Source of the DNA: Marchantia polymorpha subsp. ruderalis
Lineage: Eukaryota > Streptophyta > Marchantiopsida > Marchantiales > Marchantiaceae
Assembly (NCBI GenBank): GCA_037833965.1
Contig: AP031354.1
Coordinates: 22,112,001 to 22,176,000, forward strand
Length of the DNA: 64,000 nt
Direction of reading: 5' to 3'
Shown here in pieces: positions 11,288 through 23,769 of the stretch. The notes under the pieces were generated by a model. The model worked only from the letters and a program-made list of their open reading frames with translations. It did no database searches and was not told where the DNA came from. Every line of letters starts with the position of its first letter. Positions within the stretch are counted from its first letter, which is position 1. The position numbers were made by a program, and so were the translations under genes.

Positions 11288-12561
11288 TGTGGTACCCCAC
11301 TTTTGGTATTTTTGAGGAATTTAAAACATTTTTGGAAAACTGCACCGCGGAAGTAGTGTAAATAGCCATCGGTGCATCAAAATAGAATGAAACTGGATGA
11401 TCTCAAAGAATCTCAAAAGATCTCGTAGAATCCAGGAGTTGGGCGCAACGTCTACGACAGGCGCCGCCCTAAATACGGGCTCTGAAGGAGTACCCCTTTG
11501 GCGCAAGGCGCGAAATCCGCCTTCGGCCCTAGAGAAATCCTTCAGAATCTGATCAATTCCCAAACGCCTCGACTTGTTTAGGGTTTCGTTGGAAATAACT
11601 TGACGCGCTGATTCTAACGAGCCCAAGAACGCCACGAACGGATGAGGACTCCGGGAGTTGTGAAGGTCGCAAGATATGCAGATTTTTGCCTACGCGTAGG
11701 CGAGGAAAGTTTGTCCTATGCGCGGACGAGGGAAGTCCGCCTACGCGTAGGCGGAATAGGGTTTGACGTCGGCGGATGTCTGCCGCGAATGTTGCCTACT
11801 CGTAGGCGGGGAGTACTGACACCTATGCACAGGCGGACGCGAAGGTCGCCTACGCACAGGCGCTTCGGCGTCGGCGGGAAGCCCGCCTTCGGCCCTAGAA
11901 ATGCGCCTTCAAGGTTGGAAATTGTACGGCGCCTTCGGCGCCAGCGCATCACGGACGAGCGAGGACCCAACGGAGTAGTAAAATCCCTACAGACCGTACG
12001 GACGGGATGAACGAGTGCGCCTTCGGCCGGTCGGGGTTACGGGGACAAGAGCGCCGACGGAGAGACGAGAGAAATGGACAGACTGGACGGAGTCTGTTGA
12101 CCGCGGTCAACGCCTTCGGCACAGCTGCCTTCGGCGCTGCGCCTACGACGAGGGACCTGCGCGGACGAACGTCAGATGCGCGGACGGAATTCGCCTACGC
12201 GTAGGCGAGCGCCTACGCATAGGCAGATGAAGTTCTGCGCCGGTGGAGATTCCGCCGGGGATCCCGCCTACGCAGAAGGGAGTTCGATTTTTGTCCTATG
12301 CGCGGACGATCGCCTTCGGCGGAGCGGGACTGACCAAAGTTAAGTATGAAGGAGTATAGCGCGCCGGCGAGAAATCCGCCTTCGGCGCTGCGCACCCACG
12401 TCCGCGGCGTAGTACGCTAGCGGAGTTCAAATTGCCATTTCGAGCGTGTGAGTTAAGTCGGCGTCGGCGGAGCGTGAAGCCGCGCGTGAGAGAGGAGGCC
12501 GTTATAGCGCGGAGCCGGCGCGGCCATCAAGTGATCCAACCTTCACGACCAAGAGCCGACC

Positions 12562-14963
12562 ATGACCTTCAACAAGGAGACGGAGGACGCGCCATTCTTG
12601 AATTCGCGATTTCACTTTCTAGTGCGAGTTGCGCGCGTCCACCTGCTAGCTGTTAGACACTCTAGACATCGCCGCGCGGAGAATTACTCGGTGGCTGAGA
12701 GAGAATTGAGTGCGCGCGAGTTGGAATTGAGAGAAATTAGAGTTTGTAGAGGAGGCCGGAGCGCGAGCAAGAAGCTCGAGCAGAGCAGAGAGAGTGTTGT
12801 TGCGCAAGCTAATTTCAAGAACGCAATGTCGAAGTTGAACAGACTGCGGATGATGCCACTCCGGCTTCCACAGAACGGGTTGCGTGCTTTTGAGGAACGG
12901 CTGATTGCAAGAAAACTTGAGTTCTTGCTGTGGGGATGGAATTACGTGTGTGTAGACATGGTGCGCGAATGGTTGGACGCGGAGCGACAACCTACGCGCG
13001 GATTGCGTCCGCACGTAGATAGGTGGACCGTTCACGATTGGGCACAGGCATTGGGGAGGTGTGTCGGCGACGACGGATACCTCCTATTTGATAGTGAGAG
13101 CGTCAAGGTGTCGAAGCAGGACGAAGCGCAATTCGTGGAATTGTTCAAGCGGGGGAGGTCTTCCAAGAACGGGTACAAGACCCGCGACTACAAAGATCGT
13201 TTCCGCAGGACTGTAGCGGCGGCGCTGCTGCAATTGTTGCAGCCGCACCGCACTTCGTACATCACGCTGTGGCAGGTATCTTTTGTGGAGCTCACATTAG
13301 CCGGAGCTCCAGTTCACAGGGTGCGCATCCTACATAGGGTGATGGGACAGCATGCATATGAGGAGAAAGGAGGAACTCTCAATCACCTCTCCCCTTTCTT
13401 GATAAACTTTTATCGACAGAGGAATTGTTTGACCGCGGCGGAGCTTGCTCGTTTTCCGCCATTGTCAGCCGACCATCCCAGAAAGTATGTGCGGGATAAC
13501 GAAGTCGACACCGACGCAGAGGATTCGCCAACTTCCACTCCACCGACTTAGCGGGACGAGGGAAGAAACACACCCGCAGCAAGAGTGCCGCGGAAACGAA
13601 GATGGAGAGAGGAACCGGAGGAGGAGCAACATCGAGAACCCACTGCTCCCATACGGCAGCGGCCACTGCACGAAGTGTGCAGCCGGCCGAAGCAGAAGGC
13701 GCGCAAGCTTGTGTTACCAGGCAGCAGCGCGGAAACGGCGACGATCGCCACGGAGAAGGAAAGTGCGTCTCCGGAGAAGGATGGGAGTGCGCGGACGTCC
13801 GCAGGAGCGGTGGACCACGCTGCACCTTCGGCGGATGAGAGACGGCCTTCGGGTCAGGAGTTACTACGTGCGGTGCGGACGAGTGTGCCGCCTACGCACA
13901 GGCGACTCCCTGTGGATAGGCGACCCCTTGCAGACGTGGACCTCTGCCTACGCGTAGGCAGAGAAAGTTCGCCTACGCATAGGCGGCCGCCTACGCGTAG
14001 GCAGGACTCACCCCCAGTACAACGTAGGAAGGAGAAGGAGCCGGCGGAAGATCCGCCTTCAGCTCAAGGGCCTTCGGGGCAAGGCCCTCCGGCGTACAAC
14101 GCGCCAGGATTTGCGCCTTCGGCGCCAGGGACTTCAAGCCAACGAGTTACAAGCAGACAGCGTGCGGAGGCCGCACCTTCGGCGGGGAATCCGCCGGAAG
14201 ATGTGCCTTCGGCGGAAGGGCCTCGAGCCAAGGTACATCGGGCGGGCGGCCTTCGGCTCTATCACCTTCGGCGGTAGACGCCTTAGGCGCTGCGCCTGCG
14301 GCGGATAACGCGCCGGGAATTGCGCCTACGCGTAGGCCGGACGCATCCCTCGCGCAGGACCGATTGAGGGAGCAGGACCTAACGGAGGAGCGGATTGTCT
14401 GTCCGCAGGATGAAATTCGCGTGCGCGATACGCAATTGCACCCCGCGCAGTCACATTCCGCTCGATCACCTTCGGCGGCGGACGCCGGCGGCAATGGAGT
14501 GACGATCGACGTAGGACAGGCGGATGATGGGGATGTGGCACGGCCGCATTCACCCACCGCCTTGGACATTTTAGCAGGGAGCAGCGAAGCTGCAGAAGCG
14601 CCATGGGCGGCAGAACCAGCAGACCCCACGCATCCCCACTCGGGCCAGTCGCCAACGCAATCAATGGCGACCGAAATCCTCCCTTCGGATGATGACGAAG
14701 GAGGATCCACGGAATCAGTGTCGGGATCGGGGGACACCGAGGAGGAGGAGGAGGAAGAAATCGTTGGTGCGCCGACGGCGGCGCTCTGTGAGCAGGTAGT
14801 ACCTTTGCTGAGGTACTTGGATCGCAAGATCGATAAGTACGCGGATCCTCGCCAGCCTGGGTCATACGTCGAGTTAGTGCGCAGGCGAACTCGCACTAAA
14901 GTCCACACCATCAAGCTGCTAGCTCGGGTGGACCGGGAACTTAAGGAGCTGCTTAAGGAGTAA
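12562..14963 (+). pseudogene. gag-like protein of E3, truncated
   Basis: The ATG at 12562 gives MTFNKETEDAPFLNSRF, and 329 codons of the conserved domain follow without a break. A TAG at 13549-13551 then interrupts. The frame continues through the basic patch and Pro-rich region to about 14,277, where a frameshift occurs. It resumes at 14,364 through SPTQSMATEIL and the acidic run to a stop at 14961-14963, just after the KLLARVDRELKEL motif. The coiled-coil C terminus is missing. Confidence 0.7.
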
Positions 14964-15445
14964 CTTAAGGAGTTCCTTGCGCTGTGCTTAAGGAACTTCG
15001 GGATTTTTCCCCTGAATGCCAAAGTGAAGTTTTGCTACTTCGTGTAAGCCTTGGTTATATATTCAGGTTACGCTGCAGCAGGTGCCTTTGGGGTAACCCT
15101 TGTAGTATTTCTGGGAATGACAAGTGCCTAAGAATTCAAACTCTTCAAAAGACTGTTGTGGTGTGTTACTGGAATGTTTCTCAGTGAGTCCTTCTGTGCG
15201 GACCTGTGTTCTCTGCGCGTTTTGTGAGTTGAGAGTGTTGTTCACCGCGTATGAGTGACTTCGATCCGAAGTAGGCAGTCCAAACCGGATTCCCTACGCT
15301 AGTAGAAAGCTAGTGGAAGGGTAGTAAAAGCCGGAGTTGGGAGTCACTACCCGCAGCTTCGCTGAGTGTACTCTTGAGAGACCTTCCCCCTGAAATCTTG
15401 AGTAGAGGTCCTGACGGATCTCTGGGTTGTGTTTCTGTAGTTTCA

Positions 15446-15446
15446 G

Positions 15447-15475
<29 letters not shown>
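15446..15475 (+). repeat. (GT)n microsatellite in the E3 tail
   Basis: A run of about 14 GT units. The same site in the tail is a GT/AC run of different length in E1 (about 16,238), E5 (about 20,849 and 23,539) and E6 (33,212). It is therefore an inherited, length-variable microsatellite. Confidence 0.8.
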
Positions 15476-15477
<2 letters not shown>

Positions 15478-15671
15478 GCTGCACTGTGCGACCTCCGAGT
15501 GCGCTCCGAGTGGACACTTGCAGTATTTCTGGGAATGACAGTCGCTTGAAAATTCAAACTCCTCAATAGTATGTTAAATGTGACACTTTGTACCCTGTGT
15601 GTTCCTCTGTCCCTGTGGGTTCGACCTTTCTACCACTATATTGCAGTTTTAGCCTTTAGTGGGTTATTACA

Positions 15672-16456
15672 AGAAACTTGAGTAGTTTGGATCTACACCT
15701 GCGGGTGATTGCCGATGCTCAGAGCCAGTGACGAGTTAAATACTTGAACAGTTTCCCCCTTACACTTTTGAGTGACTGTTCTTGATTGTACTCCTTCGGG
15801 ATTTTTTCCCTGAATGCCAAAGTGAAGTTTTGCTACTTCGTGTAAGCCTTGGTTGTAAATTCAGGTTACGCTGCAGCAGGTGCCTTCAGGGTAACCCCTG
15901 TAGTATTTATGGGAATGACAAGTGCCTAAGAATTCAAACTCTTCAATAGACTGTTATGATGTGTTAGTGGAACGTTTCTCAGTGAGTCCTTCCGTGCGGA
16001 CCTGTGTTCTCTGCGCGTTTTGTGAGTTGAGAGTGTTGTTCACCGCGTGTGAGTGACTTCGATCCGAAGTAAGAAGTCCAAACCGGGTTCCCTACGCTAG
16101 CAGAAAACTAGTGGAAGGGTTGTAAAAGCCGGAGTTGGGAGTCACTACCCGCAGCTTCGCTGAGTGTACTCGCGAGAGACTTTCCCCCTGAAATCTTGAG
16201 TAGAGGTCCTAACCGATCTCTGGGTTGTGTTTCTGTAGTGTGTGTGTGTGTGTGTGTGTTACGCTTCACTGTGCGACCTCCGAGTGAGCTCCGAGTGAAC
16301 ACTTGCAGTATTTCTGGGAGTGACAGTCGCCTGAGAATTCAAACTCCTCAATAGTCTGTTAAATGTGACACTTTGTACCCTGTGTGTTCCTCTGTCCCTG
16401 TGGGTTCGACCTTTCTACCACTATATTGCAGTTTTAGCCTTTAGTGGGTTATTACA
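15672..16456 (+). mobile_element. E1 tail, final segment
   Basis: The rest of the E1 tail after E3. It includes the second half of the internal duplication, a GT run and the canonical end GTGGGTTATTACA at 16456. The next bases (AGAGT, 16457-16461) should be its target duplication, with the partner left of the window. Confidence 0.7.
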
Positions 16457-16748
16457 AGAGTACTCAACCAACAAGTGATTAAGTGGTGAGCTCTACCTCC
16501 AAAGATTCTGCTTCAACACATCTTCGACGTTCCGACAGAGCTAAGTATCCTGTTAAGCGCCTTATGCATGAGGGTCTACTTGCTGTACATCATGCATATA
16601 TGGTTGAAGTCCTCCATGACTTCAAACCTAGTACTATAGATGCGGTTCTTGGGCAACCTGAATGGGTACATGCCATGGGAGAAGAGCTAGGCGCTCTAAC
16701 AGCCCAACAAACTTGGAAACTTGTTGATCTTCCTGAAGGAAAGAACGC
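16457..16748 (+). pseudogene. Ty1/copia pol fragment upstream of RT (left half of split target)
   Basis: It encodes a stretch typical of the region before copia reverse transcriptase: RRSDRAKYPVKRL, then PEWVHAMGEELGALTAQQTW and KLVDLPEGKNA. The homology is cut at 16748 by the start of E4. The missing continuation ([10 protein letters not shown]) is found at 24,406 on the minus strand, so both are parts of one interrupted copia element. It is only a fragment of the usual 1,300-codon polyprotein. Confidence 0.7.
16744..16748 (+). repeat. target duplication AACGC, left copy
   Basis: AACGC directly precedes TGTGGTAACCC of E4. The same five bases (as GCGTT on the plus strand) directly abut the end of E4 at 24407-24411, and they sit at the identical codon of the copia RT in both places. 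Confidence 0.8.
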
Positions 16749-19700
16749 TGTGGTAACCCACTTTTTGTTTTTGTGCGGAATTTAAACATTTTCGGAAAAT
16801 AAGTACCGCGGCAACAACTGTAAATAGTAATCGGTACATAAAATAGAGTGAAAAGGGAAGATTGCCGGTCACGGAGAATCCAAAAGTTGGGAAGGGCTAA
16901 GGCCGAGGTCCAGCGCCTTGTACGGCGCAGACGGTTCCTGCTAGGGAGAGCGCCTTTAGCAACATCTCTTTTGCTGAGGTGTCTTCGGCGATGCGCCTTC
17001 GGCGCAGACGCCTCCAGAGGAGATGTCGCTGAGGACGCACGAAGCATGCGCGACGGACGCCTTTGTCTCCAGGAAAACGACCTCGCCATTTTGTTCGCCT
17101 TCGGCCGTACGCCTTCGGCGGTAAGTTCCTTCGCCCCAACAACTTCGGCACTAGCGCCTTCGTCGATAGGTTTCGCCTTTGGCATACGGAAGGCCTTCGC
17201 CTCTAGGATTCTCCTTCGGTGGAAAGATGCGCTTTCAGCAAAAGGACTTGCCTTCGGCGGAAGCAGAAAGGACAAAGAAGTCGGCGAAAGTCATGTCTTC
17301 GCCGCAAGCGCCTTCAGCGGTAGACGCCTTCGGCGGTATGCGAGCGGAGAACAACGTCGGCGGAAATCTGCGGAATCAAGATTGAACGTACACGCGTGGG
17401 AGTCCGCGCAACGGCGGAGCGTGATATCGAACGTGCGAATTGGGCCGTTACGCCTCCGCGCCGGCATCGCATTCAAGCGAGCTGCGGCCAGTCCAAGTGT
17501 TGAATGTTGGGCAATCTTGATCGCCGAAGGAAGGGAAGAACTCGCTCGCACTCTCACTCTCGCATTTTGAATTTTGTATATGCCGGAGCTCACGACGCGC
17601 AACAGAGAGTTCGAAGTGATCTTGTGGAAAGATTTTTGAGTGAGAGGAGAGTGGGCGGATTTTCGGGAGTGCAAGAGCGCGCAGCAATCGAGTGCGCAGA
17701 AGTAAAATCTTGCGGGAGTCTTGTAGAGAATTCGCGGAGAGCTCGCGGAACGATTGAGTGAGTACGCGAGAAGTATAGAGAGAAATTGCAGCGAGTTCAC
17801 CCGAGCTCTCGACTCGCAGTAGTGAGTGCAGAGGAGTTGTTCGCGTCTACATCAAATTGAGCGAGCAAGCCCTTGCAAGAAGATGGCCTGGTCCACTCAG
17901 CTGCGGATGAATCCGCTGAAAGTGCCGCAGATTGGTCTGCGCGCATTTCAGAATGAGCTGACAGCGGTGAAGCTCAATTTCCTCCCATGGGGATGGAATT
18001 GGGTGTGTTCGGAGATGATACGCGAGTGGCTGCGAGAGACGAACCAACCTCTGCGCGGATTCCGACCGCATCCGGAGAGATGGAAGGTCAGCGACTGGGA
18101 GCAAGTGTTGGGAAGGTGCGCGGGAGAAGAAGGCCACCTTCTTTTCAAAAGCGAGAGTGTGCAGGTCACGAAGGAGGAAGTGATTTCCTTTGGGGCCCTT
18201 TTCAAGAACAACAAGTCCAGCAAGAACGGGTACAAGACCCGTGACTACAAGGATCGCTTGCAGAGAAATGTCGCGGTAGCACTCCTCCAAATTTTGCAGC
18301 CGCACCGGACCACCTACATGACCTCTTGGCAAGTGGGGTTTGTGGAGCTTGCGTTGTCTGGAGCTACGATTGATTGGGCTCAGATTCTATGGAAGGCAAC
18401 GTGACAGCACGCGCATGAGGAGAAGGGGGGGGGTCGATCAATCACCTCTCCCCCTTCTTGATTAATTTCTATCGGTCGATGGGGTGCTTGACAACAACGA
18501 AGCGAGTTCGGTTTCTCTTGCTATCACGCACCAATCCGGGCAGGTACGTGAAGGATGTCGAGGTCGACACCGACACAAAGGAAACACCCGCATGCACACC
18601 ACTAGCTCGACCGAGAGCAGAAGAACCGCGAGTAGTACGAGTGCCGCGGAAGCGGAAGTGGGATGGAGAGACGGAGCAGAGTCAGCGAGAAGTGTCTGTT
18701 GCTCCCGTCCGAAGTCGGGCGATTCAGGAGCCCTCCAGTCGGCCGAAGCAGAAAGCTCGCAAGCTTGTTCTGCCGGCAAGCAGCGCAGACACCGGACGAG
18801 CCGCGGAGAGGAGAAACTCGCCATCCTCAGGGGAGGATGCGAGTGCACGAGTTAGCGGGAGGAAAGCGGACCTCCCTGCACCGAAGGCACGGACGCCTTT
18901 AGAGGAGGCGAGAAGGCCTTCGGGCCAAGGAAGACGACATACGGCACCGACCAGTGTGCCAGCGACAGACAGGTGCTTCGCCTCTGAGCAAGTACCTTTC
19001 GACGACTCAACTTCGGGTCAAGAGCCTTTGGCGCAGGAGAAGTGTAGGGAGACGCCTTCGGCTCAGAGGACTTCGGGTCAGACGTCTTCGGCGGAAGCAC
19101 CTTCGGCGCAGACCCAACTTGAGGAATCGGCCAAGGACGAAGGCCGGAAGGAGGAGACACGTGTGCCTTCGGCACAGCTGCCTTCGGCACAAGCGTCTTC
19201 GGCGGTAGCAGATCGGGCAGGAGAAGCAGGCCCGCCGGAAGTCAGATCTCCCACCGCGTTGGAGATCTTGGCGGGGAGTGGAGCGGCGGTCGCGGCAGTC
19301 GAGGCAGAAGAAGCCACGCAACCAAGTTCCAGGGAATCGCCGCGGATTTCGGTGGCGACAGAGATCCTCGACTCAGAGGACTAGTCGAGTTCGGAGGGCA
19401 GGAAGTGGAATCGGTGCAAGGCACGCCGACAGAAGTGTTGTGCGAGTAGGTGGTACCACTATTGCGGTACCTTAATCGCAAGGCGGCGAAGTATGCTGAT
19501 CCCCGCCATCGGGAATTCTACGTTGAATTGGTGAGGAATCGGACGTGAATCAAAGTAGTGACGAATCCCGAACCGATTTCCATGGACCGCAAGTACAGAG
19601 AGTTGGGGGAGAAGAATGATGCCCTGCACGGACATCTTACACTCTCGCGGAAACTGCACAAGGCAGTGCTGCAGATGCGCGATGACGCAGCAGCCGAAGC

Positions 19701-20035
19701 CCAACGCAAATTTGTGAAGCAGCGCGCACAGATCAAGGCGGAGCTCCATTGGGAGCGAATTCAGAATAGCACCTTGACAAAGGAGCTCGTGCGGCAGACA
19801 CGGTTGCTGGAGCAGTGTCAGATCGCACGCAAAGCAGATGAGGAGTTACTGCGTCGCCTGCAATCGCAGTGCGACGAATTGAGAGCGCAGCGTGCGGATG
19901 CAGAGCTGCAGTTAGTGGAATTTGAAGGCGACAACTGGCGCGCGACAGATCTCACGCGAGAGAAGTTAGTTGCTCGAGTGAATCAGTGTCTGAGAGGTTA
20001 CACTCTCTGGGAGGTGGCAGCGCGAGAGAGAATCT
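16749..20035 (+). mobile_element. E4: 5' part of a diverged family unit
   Basis: It starts TGTGGTAACCCAC at 16749 and carries a diverged leader and gag-like frame, then breaks off at about 20,035 inside the coiled coil. The continuation of the same diverged copy lies at 24412-25595 on the opposite strand. The leader (16,800-17,880) is rich in CCTTCGGCGG words but nearly lacks the CCTACGCGTAGG palindromes, which suggests an older subfamily from before their spread. Confidence 0.7.
17883..20035 (+). pseudogene. gag-like protein of E4 (diverged subfamily), broken
   Basis: The ATG at 17883 (MAWSTQLRMNPLKVPQ) opens 174 codons of the conserved domain (LPWGWNWVCSEMI, LGRCAGEEGHLLF, KNGYKTRDYKDRLQR) up to a stop at 18402-18404. 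The frame resumes at about 18,458 with LINFYRSMGCLTTTKR, the basic patch RVPRKRKW, a shorter Ser/Ala/Thr-rich region and the SVATEILDSED motif, stopping at 19,384. A further block at 19,558-20,035 encodes the coiled coil (LVRQTRLLEQCQIARKADEE). The linker is distinct in sequence from the other copies, which shows that only the two end domains are conserved. Confidence 0.65.
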
Positions 20036-20646
20036 GGCAAAGGAACCTTCACCCGATGGTTCTTTGGGCCTATCCTCAGATAGCCCTTGTGCCATCGATC
20101 AGTAGTTCTCACCGCCCTCAACCAAGGACGTCCCAACAGCAAATCATAACTAGCTTCCTTGAGTACTTGGAAGGAAAGTAAGGTTTGCACACCTTTCACA
20201 CTTACCACAACTTTGTCAATCACACCAAGTGGTTTTACCTTCTGTTTGTTGGCCATACCAACAATTATACTTGAAGGTCTGGACAGTCGCATCCCCAACT
20301 TCATCAACAATCTTTCAGACATTGCATTTACAGCAGAACCACCATCTACTAACACGTCTGAAACATCATGCCCATCGATCCTCACTTTGATCTTTGAGGC
20401 ATGTGTACATACCTCTGAGGCAGCAGCATCCACCACACCAACTCCCACATTAGTCATTTGAGCCTTTCCCTTGGATCTTCGCTTCTTGATCCTTGTGGAG
20501 CTAAGGCCTCCTCTCAACTCCTTCCGTATGGCTGGATTTAAAGCAATGAGTTGGCCAATTGTGATATTGGCCTTCTCACTTCCTATATCTTCCACCACGT
20601 CATACTTAGCTTGAGAAGATGAAATGAAAAAGTCATTCATGCCCAA
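20036..20646 (-). pseudogene. gypsy-type aspartic protease fragment (family C)
   Basis: On the minus strand the reading frame contains VLVDGGSAVNAM (retropepsin-like active site with DGGS instead of DTGA), then IIVGMANKQKVKPLG and YDLLLGRPWL, the hallmark C-terminal protease motif of plant gypsy polyproteins. Both ends are artificial. At 20,035 it meets E4's coiled coil and at 20,647 it meets the end of E5. About 200 codons remain. It differs from the protease at 25.6 kb (DSGSGVN), so it is another family. Confidence 0.7.
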
Positions 20647-20840
20647 TGTAATAACCCACTAAAGGCTAAAACTGCAATTTAGTGGTAGAAAGGTCGAACC
20701 CACAGGGACAGAGGAACACACAGGGTACAAAGTGTCACGTTTAACAGACTATTGAGGAGTTTGAATTCTCAGGCAACTGTCACTCCCAGAAATACTGCAA
20801 GTGTCCACTAGGAGCGCACTCGGAGGTCGCACAGTGCAGC

Positions 20841-20876
<36 letters not shown>

Positions 20877-23769
20877 AAACTACAGAAACACAACCCAGAG
20901 ATCCGTTAGGACCTCTACTCAAGATTTCAGGGGGAAGGTCTCAAGAGTACACTCAGCGAAGCTGCGGGTAGTGACTCCCAACTCCGGCTTTTACAACCCT
21001 TCCACTAGCTGTCTGCTAGCATAGGGAACCCGGTTTGGACTGCTTAGTTCGGATCGAAGTCACTCATACGCGGTGAACAACACTCTCAACTCACAAAACG
21101 CGCAGAGAACACAGGTCTGCACAGAAGGACTCACTGAGAAACATTCCAGTAACACACCATAACAGTCTATTGAAGAGTTTGAATTCTTAGGCACTTGTCA
21201 TTCCTAGAAATACTACAGGGGTTACCCCAAAGGCACCTGCTGCAGCGTAACCTAAATTTACAACCAAGGCTTACACGAAGTAGCAAAACTTCACTTTGGC
21301 ATTCAGGGGAAAAATCCCGAAGGAGTACAATCAGGAACAAACACTCGAAGGTGTAGGGGCGAAACTATTCAAGTATCTAACTAGTCACTGGCTCTGAGCA
21401 TCGGCAATCATCCGCAGGTGTAGATCCGAACTACTCAAGTCTCTAACCAATGTACTAGCTCTGAACATTCGGCCGAAGGCCTTCAGCTACACAATGCGGA
21501 GCGCTAAGGTGTAGCTCCTCTTGCGTGGTGACAGAACTAAGGACACAAACACGCAGAGAAAATGAGTTCCTGATCTGCACTTCCGAAATTGGGAAAGAAC
21601 CCAAGGCAAGACGCCTTGAACTACTTTATACCTTCTAAGTCCTAACTAACACTACACTGCGCTACGCTACACGCCTGCACGGAACCACGCTACACTACAC
21701 TCCGCGGAACCTGTGCTTCGCCTCCTGCGCGACGGACTGCCGCGCATTAACTCCCTACCCTGCCAGTCTTCAGCTCGACTGCGCAGTCCCAAACGCTGCA
21801 ACGCCGCGGACACCGCCTCGAGGGTGGTCATGGTATCCCGCGCCTTCGACAGAAAGGAGTCTAACTTCTTCGCTACCCGCCGCCGGCTCCTACTGTCACC
21901 TGTCAACAACCCGACTGCACGAAGCTCTAACTCACGCAGTGTGAGTTTCTCCTGCGCCGCCACTTCCCAGTGGGCGTAGCCCTTGAAACAGTGGGCGACT
22001 CGCCTCGCCATCTCTTCCTTCGTGCGATCTGCCTCTCGCCTGCGATCGTCTTCAATTACTACCAACTGCGATTCGGCCTCCGCACGCTGAGCTCTCAATT
22101 CTCCGCACTCCGACTGCAGCCTGCGGATCAAATCCTCATCCGCCTGTCGTGCGAGCTGACACTCTGCCAACAACCGCGTCTGTCGCACGAGCTCCTCTGA
22201 CAGAACCTGATTCTGAGTCTTCTCAGAAATCAGTTCTTTTGTGGTCTTCACCACATCCTTGGTGAGCTCTTCCAATCTCTCCTTCTTCAACTTGTCGTAG
22301 TGGGTGTGCGACTTCCGCACGAGATTATACTGTCTCCACAAGCATTCACGCTTCTCCCGCAACTCCTTAAGTTCCCGGTCCACTCGAGCTAGCAGCTTGC
22401 TGGTGTGGACTTTAGTGCGAGTTCGCCTGCGCACTAACTCGACGTAAGACCCAGGCTGGCGAGGATCCGCGTATTTATCAAATTTGCGATCCAAGTACCT
22501 CAGCAGAGGTACAACCTGCTCACAGAGCGCCGCCGCCGGCGCACCAACGATTTCCTCCTCCTCCTCCTCGGTGTCTCCCGATCCCGACATTGCTTCCGTG
22601 GATCCTCCTTCGTCATACTCCGAGGGAAGTATTTCGGTCGCCATTGATTGCGTTGGCGACTGGCCCGAGTGGGGCTGCGAGTGGTCTGCGAGTGCTGCCG
22701 CCGATGGCACTCCTGCAGCTTCGCTGCTCCCCGCTAAAATGTCCAAGGCGGTGGGCGAATGTGGCCGTGCTACATCCCCATCATCCGCCTGTCGAGCGTC
22801 GATCGTCGCTCCTTCGCCACCGACGTCCGCCGCCGAAGGCGATTGAGCGGGATGTGTCTGCGCGGGGTGTAATTGCGCATCGCGCACTCGAATTTCGTCC
22901 CGCGGACGTACAATCTGCTCCTCCGTTAGGTCCTGCGCCCTCGATTGGTCCTACGCGAGGGCTGCGTCTGGCCTGCGCGTGGTATAAAGTAGTTCAAGGC
23001 GTCTTGCCTTGGGATTTTTCCAGTTTCGGAAGTGCGGATCAGGAACTCATTTTCTCTGCGTGTTTGTGTCCTTAGTTCTGTCACCACGCAAGAAGAGCTA
23101 CAACTTGGCGTTCCGCATTTTGTAGCTGAAGGCCTTCGGCCGAATGTTCAGAGCTAGCACACTGGTTAGAGACTTGAGTAGTTTGGATCTACACCTGCGG
23201 GTGATTGCCGATGCTCAGAGCCAGTGACTAGTTAGATACTTGAATAGTTTCGCCCCCTACATCTTTGAGTGTTTGTTCCTGATTGTACTTCTTCGGGATT
23301 TTTCCCTTAATGCCAAAGTGAAGTTTTGCTACTTCGTGTAAGCCTTGGTTGTAAATTCAGGTTACGCTGCAGCAGGTGCCTTCAAGGCAACCCCTGTAGT
23401 ATTTCTGGGAATGACAAGTGCCTAAGAATTCAAACTCTTCAATAGACTGTTATGGTGTGTTACTGGAACGTTTCTCAGTGAGAAACACAACCCAGAGGTC
23501 CTGACGGATCTCTGGGTTGTGTTTCTGTAGTTTCAGGTGTGTGTGTGTGTGTGTGTGTGTGTGGAGTGAACTACGCTGCCTTGTGCGACCTCCAAGTGAG
23601 CTCCGAGTGAACACTTGCAGTATTTCTGGGAGTGACAGTCGCCTGAGAATTCAAACTCCTTAGTAGGCTGTTAAATGTGACACTTTGTACTCTGTGTGTT
23701 GCCTTTGTCCCTATGGGTTCGACCTTTCTACCACTATATTGCAGTTTTAGCCTTTAGTGGGTTATTGCA
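20647..23769. mobile_element. E5: family sequence with tails in inverted orientation
   Basis: The left arm 20647-21660 is a complete tail in antisense (starts TGTAATAACCCAC). It is followed by the antisense C-terminal half of the gag-like frame to about 22,980. There, without a leader, a sense tail begins exactly at GGTATAAAG (22,981) and runs to GTGGGTTATTGCA at 23769. The result is a fold-back structure with arms of about 0.8-1 kb. The flanks differ (gypsy protease on the left, copia on the right) and show no 5-bp duplication, so this is a rearranged junction and not a simple insertion. Confidence 0.65.
21667..22980 (-). pseudogene. gag-like protein of E5, C-terminal 406+ codons, frame intact
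   Basis: From about 22,887 to the stop at 21,667 the frame is open. It covers SPTALDILAGSSEAAG, SPTQSMATEIL, the acidic run, LCEQVVPLLRYLDRKFDKYAD and the whole coiled coil (LVRQTRLLAECQLARQADED through RAEAESQLVVIEDDRRREAD). It ends at the same TAG and trailer as E2. The N-terminal domain is absent because the element is truncated at 22,980. Confidence 0.7.

Larger units (their letters stand above)
11288..15671 (+). mobile_element. E3: family unit, plus strand, internally deleted, TSD AGAGA/AGAAA
   Basis: It starts TGTGGTACCCCAC at 11288 and ends GTGGGTTATTACA at 15671. Flanks are AGAGA (11283-11287) and AGAAA (15672-15676), a 5-bp duplication with one mismatch inside the E1 tail. E2 and E3 lie head to head, separated by only 27 bp of host. 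The unit is shorter than E2 because the coiled-coil region and the start of the tail are deleted: at about 14,960 the frame runs directly into mid-tail sequence. Confidence 0.8.

Noticed and set aside
16848-17570. 240-codon plus-strand frame in the leader of E4
   Set aside because: It lies in the noncoding leader, consists of CCTTCGGCGG-derived peptides and is not conserved in other copies; the antisense strand is equally open.
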